DNA from: Bostrychus sinensis
Taxonomy: Eukaryota > Chordata > Actinopteri > Gobiiformes > Eleotridae
Direction of reading: 5' to 3'
DNA: 64,000 nt
Assembly (NCBI GenBank): GCA_020698575.1
Contig: CM036245.1
Coordinates: forward strand, 11,736,979 to 11,800,978
Shown: positions 55,501 through 64,000 of the stretch, piece by piece
How the letters are laid out: every line of letters begins with the position of its first letter
How positions within the stretch are numbered: the stretch's first letter is position 1
Program-made: the position numbers and the translations under genes
Notes under the pieces: generated by a model
What the model was told of the DNA's origin: nothing
The model's database searches: none
The model's input: only the letters and a program-made list of their open reading frames with translations

Positions 55501-58500
55501 TGGGCAAACTCGTATCTTCACGCCGTATGTCTGACTGCGTGCTACGTGTTTGAACTGCTGCAGACGGCTGCCCTGAGTCACCTTCTGCTGGAGCATGACT
55601 CACCTTGTTGTGTGATCTCTGGTTTCCTCTTTTACCCCCTCTCATCCTCCGTCCTGCTGGAATAGCAAGCTCCGGCCAGGCCTAGGAGGAGCTGTTAGAG
55701 AAATGTGTTAGGACACTGTGTAAAATGGCAATAAAAACAGAATGCAATGCTTTGCAAATGTCGGCACGGAGGCAAAGTGGTTAGCACTGGGCACCGGGTT
55801 TGATTCCCGGACCGAGCGGGTGGGTCCTTTCTGTGTGGAGTTTGCATGTTCTCCCGGGGTCTGGCTGGGATTACTCTGGGTTCTCCAGTTTCACCCACCA
55901 ACCTAAAAAAAAAAAGCAATAGCTCTTCAGATCTGATGGCAGCAACATCTTCTCAATAAAGTCAGTACTTTGCAACTAATTAGGTTAATTGGCAACATTT
56001 CATTAAGATGTCTAGGATAAAAAGAGCATTTTAGAAAGAAAGAGTCTGTATTATTAGTATTAGATGTATTAAATGCTTATCATGATCTTCAGGTCCTCAA
56101 GTGACACTGTATTAAAAACAACAGACGTGAATCTGTACTGGGAACACAGTTTCCACAAATCCAAGTTATACCTGCAGCCAGTCATATCCACTAAAGGTGG
56201 GAAAAATAATAATTTTTCTGATGCAGTGATTGTTTCTTTAAAAAGATTCTGAATTGTTTCAGAAAAGCTAATAATGGGAATTTTGACAATTATTTGAAGG
56301 CTACATATTAAAGTAGGCCATGTCCAATACAAATCGTATGCTACAGGTTTGCAAAGAGTCAGCTCTGGCAAATGCTAACAGAATTTACTACTGCAACATA
56401 TCGATTATTCGTTCTCTAGTTTTGTTTTTTGCAGTATAAAGTGTTTAAAATTTCAGTTATAAAGTGTACAATTAAAATGAATTATTGTTGAAGAATTAAA
56501 GCTGACATGAACCAGAAAGGTGTCTGATGCATCAATGAATCCATGCACTGCTTTTCAATCGAATCGTGGGCCTCTGAATCGAAATCATATCGAATCATGA
56601 GATGCCCTATGATTCCCACCTCTAATATCCACGGACACTACTGTCTTCTCTTCGTGTCTTCTCTCCTATTTTTCTTTTTCTTTCTTTAGACCATTGAACA
56701 GTTTTCCATTTTGCCTCAGCCCATTTTAAAGACAAGGTTTATTTAGCACAATCAAAGAGAAGTTCAAAAATAGACAAGAATTACAATGTAAACAGTGAAA
56801 TGTAGATTAAAAAGAATGAGCTTTGGCCCAGAGAGGTATTTCTGGATTGTATTTACAGCCTTGCCACTATCTGAAGAGGACATCTGTGTTTTTTGTAGAA
56901 ATGTGATTCATATATTTAAGACTTGAGAGTCCTTTAAGTTGTACCTCTGTTTTATGAAGTGCTTTTGTTTCCTCCTTATCTCTTTGCTCCAGGGTAAGAA
57001 AGATGTGGCTCAGATTTTTAACAACATCTTGAGGCGTCAGATCGGTACTCGGACACCGACAGTGGAGTACCTCTGCACCCAGCAGAATATACTCTTCATG
57101 CTGCTTAAAGGGTAAGTCTGGACCCTCAGAGATTGTCACAGGATGCATTTCAACATTTGGAAAATGTGTACTGCACAAATTACTAAGACTCCTGTGCCAG
57201 TGATAGGAGACACCTAAACTGGCTCAGCGGCAAAATATGTGAAAGCGATTTAAATGATCTGAGTTGTTATAAATAATTGTTTTTCTATTATATATTCTAC
57301 ACTCAAGGAAAAAAGAAACGCACCACTTTCATTTTCTCAATTTGTCAAAAAATATTACAGCCAGTGAAAAATTACAGACTACAATGAGTTTAGTACTATT
57401 CTGAGTCAAAATGAAATGACTGTTTTCCTGTTTCCAGTTGATTGATTTTGATGAGCAATAACAACTGTATTTTTGTATTAATCACCTATGTCTGGGTCAT
57501 GAGTAAAACTCAGAGATGAATTGGACCTGTCCTCAATTGTGCACAGCCATTCCCTATAAAAAGACACCAAAATGGAAAAAAAAGCACATTTGTACACAAT
57601 GCCACGACTCCTGCGACCAGAGAGAGATTGGCAGCCACTGGCCTGCTTCAAGCTGAAGGAGCACATGGCTGTAGCCAGGAGTTTGGAGTCCATCACTCTA
57701 CTGTTGTACGCCTCGCTGAGCGTTTCCACACCACTGGATCCTCCAATGACCGTCCCAGATCTGGTCGACCACATGTTACAGCTGCTGCATTATTATTCTT
57801 TGGTCAAGTTATTGTTATTGAAACTGTCATAAGCATTGATTAATTGGGTCTGAATATCAGGGATCGGTATATGGTTGATGTGCACATGGAATATTTCCTT
57901 CAAAAATAAGTAACCAAACAAAAATGTGGTAAAAAAGCAGTGGTGCGTTTTTTTTTTTTTTGAGTGTATATTCATAAGATTGGCACTACACTGCCTTTGT
58001 AGACTGGGACCCAATTTTATCTCTGATCATTGCATTGTGACCCTCTCTGTGTCTCCTCTTCGAGAAACTGGCCACTGTTCAGGGTGCAACCCGCCTAAGG
58101 CCCATAGTAGGTACTGGGGTAGGCTCCAGTACCCGTGATGTCTAACAGGAAAAAGTGGAAGCTAAATCAATGCGTTTTACTACAACACTTATGTAAGATG
58201 TATTTTTAAAATCTGTTTCACTTTTCCCTGAATAAAAAACAATATGTAGACTTCAGATAAGCTGAAAATACTGCCTGACCTGTTGGGAATCACTGTTTCA
58301 CCATGGGATAGACATTTAATCCAGCCACAAAAGCTCACAAGCTGCCAGGCCTAAGACCAGTGTCAGGAAGGGCATCCGGTGTAAAAACCTTTGTCGTATG
58401 CAAATCATTGCATGCTAAGAGTCAGACGAGTCAGGGTGGTGACTCCAGATAGGAAAAACATAAAGGACAGAAGCGTGTTACATTTGCAAATAACACAATG

Positions 58501-61500
58501 TAACGTGTATCACATAAACAAACAAGATCCAAAACTTTAGTCTCCTTGGATTTTGTTGCTTAGTGAATTTGAAGAAGGAAGAATGACTTATTTTTTATGC
58601 ACAGTTTACCAAACTCACCCCATTCTTCCTAAAGATACCTGTTCAATAGATTTGGCACAGCACCATGTCACGAGAAGCCACTACACTTGATGAACTTAAC
58701 TTTACGCTCATCATCTCTGAACAAAATTCACACACAGAAAAGTTACATAGTATTGCTTTAAGCTTTTTTTTCTGTGATTCACCGTTGTTTGTTGTTTTCT
58801 CCTGTGTGCAGGTACGAGTCCCCGGAGATCGCTCTAAATTGTGGCATTATGTTGCGGGAGTGCATTAGACATGAACCGCTGGCCAAGATCACGCTGTGGT
58901 CTGAGCAGTTCTACGACTTCTTCAGATACGTGGAGATGTCTACGTTCGACATCGCCTCAGATGCATTTGCCACTTTCAAAGTAAGTCCACAGCCCAATAC
59001 TTCTTATTTTTAACTATATTAAGCATAAGAAATGTATCTATGTGGGTTCTCTTTTGCTACCTCCCGCTTTAACAAGACTAAGCTATGTTTTCTTTGTTTC
59101 TTAGTAAATAATAAGTTCTCAAATCTGTTTTAGGACCTCCTCACGAGACACAAACTACTGAGTGCTGAGTTTTTGGAGCAGCATTACGACAAAGTAAGTA
59201 CAACTATTGCTTGTGTTATGGGATATAATCTATATTATTCTAAATATAAGGTGTACTATACTTTAATGTACAGTAACTGCGGAAATGTTTTAGTGAGGCG
59301 TGAAAAATGCTGTCAACTCAAAGTGCTTTAAAGAATACAGAATTTAATTTTTTATTTTTTATGAAAATGTAGAAAAGGTCAGTAATGGGCTAAGCTGTAA
59401 AAGATTAATTTTGGTGTGGGTCCAGAGCAGTCTCAAGATCCAGTTGTTTTAAGGGATTCTGTGCCATTTTGAGATACAGACCGAAGATACTAACTTCACT
59501 CATTAAAAGAAAAAAAATTGTAGTTTTAATACTTTTTTGTGGGTGGCTCAATGGAAAGGGCATTTACCCCTGAACTAGATGATCTTCGAGTTTGAGTACA
59601 GATTTGGGCTCTGTATTTTACCATTGCGAGATAGGACCAGTGCTTTGGATGAGGCCTATGCTCCTTTTTTTTCCTGTTTTTGTTCATTGATACATGTTTC
59701 TTTGTTCATAGCCTTTCTTAAAAAGACATCTTTGGTCAGTCAGGGTAGATTCGGGATTTCTTTTGTGAAATTTAAGACCTTTTTAAGACGTTTAATGCCA
59801 TTTATAATTCAATTTAATGCCAGATTTGCAAGAAAAAAACTGTAATCTGTATGAATTTTACAGTAATTAGTAAATATTCATACTACTCTGACACTCAAGG
59901 GTTTTATTTTAAAAGCCTAATACAGAGGAAATAACAGTTCAGCATTAAAAAAAAAAAAATCTTTAAACTGAATCAGACATTTCACTGACAAAGGTTCTTC
60001 AGTAAGTGTATTGCGATGATTATGCAGCTCATATATAGTATTTTTTTTTTTAGAGTACAAGCTTCTAGTTGGGGCAGTACATGAATGTTATTTCTTAGTA
60101 CACTACACTAATGATTTGTGTGATTAATTTGTTAAATGTCAAAGTTTGCAAGCATATACTCAGTGGTCTATATAATAACCTTTAGTAAACTTAAGACTGA
60201 GGTGAACAGAATTTAATACATGCCCAAAAGATTTAAAACTTTTAACGCCTTGATTTTGACCACATCAAATTTAATATATTTTTATTAACACTTATAAGAC
60301 TTTATGGCTGCCCTGTCAGTACTGTACATTCATTTAATAATAATTTTCAATTTAGAAGAATGAAAAAATCCTTAGTGTTGGGTTATGTATCATGTACTGT
60401 GCCATATTCAGATATTTTTATTAGCTCTTGTTACAATAAAACTGTGTGGGTTTGATTGGTTGGCAAGCTCTCTCTTCTCTCTTTCATAACATCATGGTTG
60501 GGTTTGTGTAATTTGCAATCTGCAGGACACAAAGTAACTGTCAGCCTGTCATGGTTTTCCTTTCGCTGTGTTTCAATACAAGACACAGATACAATTGTGA
60601 AATCACTACTCGAGAGATGACTGCCTCTTTGATTTCTCACAGTTCTTCAGCGAATACGAGAAGTTGCTGCACTCAGAAAACTACGTGACTAAAAGGCAGT
60701 CCCTCAAGGTAAGGAGGCGCGCGGGTCGTGCCCCAGCGAGAGGGCCCCATGTAGTGGTGCAAAGCTATTTAAAGATGATCTCTGTGGAGGATTGGGTTTC
60801 GCCTTCTCCATCACCACCGTGTGACTGCCCTCTTGTGGTGGGAGCGTGTATTTCACAGACCAATTAATAGTGTTTTCTTAGAAGCAGAAGTACGCAACAT
60901 CTGAACACAAATAAAGTTAATTTCTAAAGCTCTCCTTTAAAAATCACCTTTCCTCTTTAGGCTCTTATTTAAAAATATTAGACATGAAGATTTTCTCGTG
61001 GGGTCATGAACTCCAGTCTTCATGTTCTATATTCTATTGTGAATGAAATCGTTGCCTCATGCATTTTCATTTATAACTACAATCTGAGAGCACATTACAG
61101 ATTGAAAAATGCTAAAACAGTTACAGAATGCTAAAAAGGTGAATTTATTTTCATAATTTTAACCCTCTATATGCCAGTTTATTCAAATCCATATCCAAAT
61201 TATTTGTATAGCACATTTTACAAACAAGACAATTTCCAAAGTTCTGCACATAAAACAATAAATAACAATAAATTACTCTATTTAGCTCCACTAGTCCCCA
61301 TTAAAATAAGAACCAGTAAAACCAAATAAGAGCAATACAATAAAATAACAATAAATAAATATAAAGACATTGAAGTAAATCAAAACAAAACGATATAAAA
61401 GACACTATATTCTTAATAAACCACTTTTATTGCTTGTTTTGAACCAAAAACATATTATTTTCTATTTAATGAATATGTTTTTTGTTGGTGCAGGGATTAT

Positions 61501-63366
61501 CAATCTGGTATATGTCATTAATTTTTAAAAATCATTATCTTTTTGTGCTATACGTCCATAAAACACACCCAAAATAGTTTTAGGCGTACTCATTTATTTC
61601 ACTGGCCTACAGTCATCGTTATGGGAATTATATAGGTAATTATGTCCCACAATGCCTCTCTGCAAACACAGAGAAAAGGTGAATCTGGTGGTGATATTTT
61701 GCAGCTTCTGTATGACAGGTTAACTGAGGAATAAACAGAATTTCACCAATTTCTGTGTTGCAATGGCAGTAGAATGAAAACAATTGATTTTAATGAAAGT
61801 CAGTGGGCCAAAAAGGGCTCCAGGAGGGAGATTGTGAGTTTTTGTATTTATCAGTGTTTCTCAAACTCCTTCAGACCAAGGACCATTTTATCATAAAAAA
61901 TAACAATATGGACCACCTAACCTGCAAACCAGCCCCGACACGCCTCCACTGACACAATGCACCTGTTCCGTAGACTAAAAAAAACTGTCTTTAAAACTGT
62001 CTTTATTTTATTTATTATTGTACATTACTTTTTTATTTAAAAACAACTCATATGTAATCATAAATTTGCTTAAGAAATCAGGAATCTAGGAATATAAAAT
62101 CTAATTTCTTTATGGCATGTTCTCAACAGTTTGAGATTCACTGGTCTGGACAGTTTTTTTGTTTTCACTGTTGATGCTGAAATTTCCAAATTTTTGTCAG
62201 ATATCATCATCCCAGCATAAGGATTGCCAAAATGAGAGCAAAAAAGGCCTGAGAGGTAAAACAATCTCTGTTGAAAGTACAAGCAAAAGTACAGCAACTT
62301 TAAAATACTATTACTCAAGAAGTACTAAAGTTGGCCAACTAAATTTTTACTTGAGTACTTACAACCTTCAGATTGCAAGGTGGGTTTGCTCCTCACTTTG
62401 TCACCAAGGTGAAAAAAATAACTTTACTCATTTTCCTCTCAAAAATGATCTCCTATAAAAGTGTTTCAGACATTAGACATTAATTTTCCATTACATACAA
62501 GCATCCTATAATCAATATTAATTAGGGCCGCAACTTATTTTTACAATTAATCAATTAATAATGGCATAGTGAAGCACGAAATGTGTTATTTTTTAGTTCC
62601 CGTTAAAAATTGGAATTAATACTACAAAAAATCACTTAATTTCTTTCAAAATTTGAACCAGACAAAGCTTGAAGTATGCTATTTGAAGACTTTTAGATAC
62701 AGCATAAATACTAAGAAAGATGTTTTTATTCAAAAACACAAACTTAACATTGTGTTTCTGTGGGTTTTGGTAATAATCCCACTTCTTTTTCAGAGATTAT
62801 GAATACCCCAGATAAAGATTTATCGATTACTAAATTAGTTGATGATCATTTCAATTATTGATTATAATCCATTAATCCGATTTACTGTTGCAGTCCTAAT
62901 ATTAATACTCCCATAATTAATATCTTTTCTGTTTTCTGTCTTTTATATATTTAGTTACTGGGGGAGCTGCTTCTCGACCGGCACAATTTCACCATAATGA
63001 CAAAGTACATCAGTAAACCCGAGAACCTCAAACTAATGATGAATCTGCTACGAGACAAGAGCCGCAACATCCAGTTCGAGGCGTTTCATGTTTTTAAGGT
63101 AAAGCTTGTTCCCCATCTGTAAGTGTGACATTTCTGTTGTGTTTTGAAACGTCTAACTGGTTTTACACCCGTGTCAGGTGTTTGTGGCCAACCCCAACAA
63201 GACGCAGCCGATCCTGGACATCCTGCTGAAGAACCAGACCAAGCTCATCGAGTTTCTCAGCAAGTTTCAGAACGACAGGACGGAGGACGAACAGTTCAAC
63301 GACGAAAAGACTTACCTGGTCAAACAGATCCGGGACCTGAAAAGGCCTCCCCCTCAGGAGACCTAG
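52540..63366 (+). CDS. cab39: Calcium-binding protein 39 (MO25 alpha), LKB1-STRAD scaffold
   Basis: Armadillo-like helical scaffold that binds the C-terminal WEF motif of STRAD and stabilises active LKB1 in the cytoplasm; it also activates SPAK/OSR1 and MST-type STE20 kinases. Exons: 52498-52653 (ATG 52540), 54100-54264, 56993-57111, 58812-58980, 59134-59193, 60643-60708, 62955-63098, 63178-63366 (stop TAG 63364-63366). Total 1,026 nt, 341 aa, the same length as human CAB39. It starts [16 protein letters not shown] and ends [16 protein letters not shown]; landmarks include [48 protein letters not shown] and [16 protein letters not shown]. Identity to human CAB39 is high throughout; cab39l would be the alternative but several exon residues favour cab39. 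The gene is intact, and introns carry several transposon remnants. Confidence 0.96.
52767..53336. mobile_element. MITE-like repeat (570 bp) in a cab39 intron
   Basis: Left end AAAGGATATATTATGCAATT and right end GCATAATATAGGCCCCTTTTT are inverted. Interior blocks GAGGCCTCAAAACGTTCAG and TTCACGCCTGTTTGAGTCA recur at 54707 and, reversed, at 5890. No target duplication was resolved. Confidence 0.6.
54400..54605 (-). mobile_element. hAT-like remnant with ACTAAACCAGG words in cab39 intron
   Basis: GGACTAAACCAGGTCTAATC is followed by GAGCACCAGTAGTAAGAGCC and GTACCATATGTTTGAGAAACT, a degenerate version of the family at 48930. A + orientation fragment of the same words lies at 55120-55285. Confidence 0.5.
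54707..54990 (+). mobile_element. MITE-like repeat, truncated copy, in cab39 intron
   Basis: Starts AAAGGACTATATTATGC and follows the 52767 copy through CATGCCTGTTTGAGTAATTA and GAGGCCTCAAAACGCTCGC, then loses similarity near 54990; the right end is missing. Confidence 0.55.
55745..55905 (+). mobile_element. tRNA-like retroposon fragment
   Basis: GCGGCACGG-type start (GTCGGCACGGAGGCAAAGTG), GGTTAGCACTGGGC, and GGTTTGATTCCCGGACC as a B-box-like stretch, followed by TGTGGAGTTTGCATGTTCTC. This word order is common in fish retroposons. The pol III boxes are degenerate and it is not a tRNA gene. Confidence 0.6.
57300..57966 (+). mobile_element. Tc1/mariner element remnant (667 bp) in a cab39 intron
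   Basis: Ends CACTCAAGGAAAAAAGAAAC and the reverse of the right end (CACTCAAAAAAA...ACGCACCACT) match, flanked by TA at 57298-57299 and 57967-57968. The shared subterminal word is ACGCACCACT. At 57598-57790 one frame encodes [20 protein letters not shown] and [10 protein letters not shown], the helix-turn-helix end of a Tc1-like transposase. The initiator methionine segment is in another frame and the DDE domain is gone, so it is inactive. Confidence 0.88.
58325..58450 (+). mobile_element. Dispersed SINE/LINE-tail repeat fragment in cab39 intron
   Basis: CCACAAAAGCTCACAAGCTG, then CAGTGTCAGGAAGGGCATCC and GTGTAAAAACC, a copy of the family at 31420. A similar fragment lies at 53630-53760. Confidence 0.55.
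59527..59722 (+). mobile_element. tRNA-derived SINE, + orientation, in cab39 intron
   Basis: Head at left: GGTGGCTCAATGGAAAGGGC (A-box-like) and GAGTTTGAGTACAG (B-box-like), separated by about 35 bases; the tail at right reads TTTGTTCATAGCCTTTCTT. This is the only clear plus-strand copy in the window. Confidence 0.75.
61852..62143. mobile_element. hAT-like element remnant in cab39 intron
   Basis: Ends CAGTGTTTCTCAAACTCC and AACAGTTTGAGATTCACTG resemble the CAGTGGTTCTCAAA group. The interior has GACCAAGGACCATTTTATC. Flanking octamers do not match, so boundaries are tentative. Confidence 0.5.
62523..62898. mobile_element. hAT-like MITE (376 bp) with exact 8-bp duplication, in cab39 intron 6
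   Basis: Ends TAGGGCCGCAACTTAT and CTGTTGCAGTCCTA; flanking octamers are identical (ATATTAAT at 62515-62522 and 62899-62906). It lies only about 55 bases before the exon at 62955 and is the same family as 17460-17855. Confidence 0.9.
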
Positions 63367-63640
63367 GGGATTGGATCCCGCACATGGGACCAGGAGGAGC
63401 CGCCAGGACCACGTCTGCTTATGGACCCTTCAGCAGCGGCCGGTCTGGCTTTGAACAAACTTATCCAAAACAAATGAAAAAAAAAAAAACTAACGACAAA
63501 TAAACATCCCCAAATCAGCTCATCTGAAGACGCCAGCTCCTCTGCTGCTCGTTCAACATTTGATTACTTTCCCACAGTTTTTGCTGCTTTCTTGCACACT
63601 GAAACATAAAATAAATCCAGTTCATCAGACACAGAGACAG
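63367..63640 (+). other. cab39: cab39 3' UTR
   Basis: After the stop codon there is an A-run at about 63477-63489 and candidate AATAAA signals at 63499-63504 and 63610-63615. The SINE starting near 63705 marks the likely outer limit. Confidence 0.5.
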
Positions 63641-63704
63641 TAAGGCAGGGTTTCTCTAGATACACGCTAATGAAAAAGTAGTTTACATTCATATGACAGA
63701 CGGT

Positions 63705-63903
63705 ACTGTGCAAAAGTCTTAGGCGGGATTTTAAGAAAGGCTATGAACAAAGAAACCTGTATCAATGTACAAAAATACCCCCACTTACAAAGAAAAAAGT
63801 CCTTCCTTGTAAAGGTAAAGATACCGTGCCAAGACCTGAACTCAAACTTGAGTATCTTCTAGTTCAAGAGTAAATGCTCTTTCCATTGAGCCACAAAACT
63901 CGT
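63705..63903 (-). mobile_element. tRNA-derived SINE, near full length
   Basis: Minus-strand copy with tail GTGCAAAAGTCTTAGG and AAGAAAGGCTATGAACAAAG at left and the tRNA-like head at right (TTCCATTGAGCCACAAAAC). It is a good reference for the family's full length of about 200-240 bases. Confidence 0.75.
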
Positions 63904-64000
63904 ACAATGGTGGAAAAAATACAACTGAAAAGCCCTAAAAAGATCACAGGAGGGCCTGAAGGTTTAAACAATCTCAGTCGCGAGTACAAGTAAAAAGTAC

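Noticed and set aside
57572..57832. Small host gene of 86 residues in a cab39 intron
   Set aside because: It lies inside a TA-flanked Tc1/mariner remnant and overlaps transposase-derived sequence in another frame.

Overview
This window is vertebrate nuclear DNA, almost certainly from a teleost fish. The genes are split by GT-AG introns into short exons, and the sequence between them is AT-rich and full of fish-type repeats: hAT, Tc1/mariner and piggyBac-like DNA transposons, tRNA-derived SINEs, LINE tails and trinucleotide tracts. I see no bacterial, viral or plasmid features. All identifications come from reading translations and comparing them with remembered families; no search was run.

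Five genes are recognisable, left to right. (1) The last two coding exons and 3' UTR of a class IA PI3-kinase catalytic subunit, best matched to pik3cb, + strand, 3141-3882. (2) A complete period gene, per2, + strand: promoter and non-coding first exon near 10.6-11.0 kb, coding exons 14375-26641 (21 coding exons, all phases consistent, 1,493 codons plus stop), and about 2.2 kb of 3' UTR. (3) hes6, - strand, 37347-35780, four coding exons, 234 aa. (4) her8a, - strand, 42151-40441, four coding exons, 193 aa. (5) cab39 (MO25 alpha), + strand, 52540-63366, eight coding exons, 341 aa, probably with a non-coding exon near 45.6-45.8 kb.

Functionally the block joins the circadian clock (per2, a light- and CLOCK/BMAL-regulated repressor) with two HES-family bHLH-Orange repressors used in segmentation and neurogenesis (hes6, her8a), flanked by two signalling genes (a PI3K catalytic subunit and the LKB1-STRAD scaffold cab39). 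CAB39, PER2 and HES6 share 2q37 in human, so this is an old linkage. her8a is, as far as I know, a fish gene with no mammalian counterpart.

The rest is dominated by mobile DNA whose boundaries can often be fixed exactly from target-site duplications. Several copies are nested (hAT into a LINE/SINE tail inside a per2 intron; hAT into a SINE inside a hes6 intron), which gives a relative insertion order. Other notable points are an E-box/D-box module in the per2 promoter, a tandem array of tRNA-like SINE heads at 33.3-34.3 kb, a Tc1-like remnant that probably lies in the hes6 3' UTR, an aromatic/Gln-rich repeat tract in PER2, and repeated ACT/AGT trinucleotide tracts that sit in one repeat family. 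I found no wholly new gene system; the most worthwhile leads are regulatory and repeat-structural.
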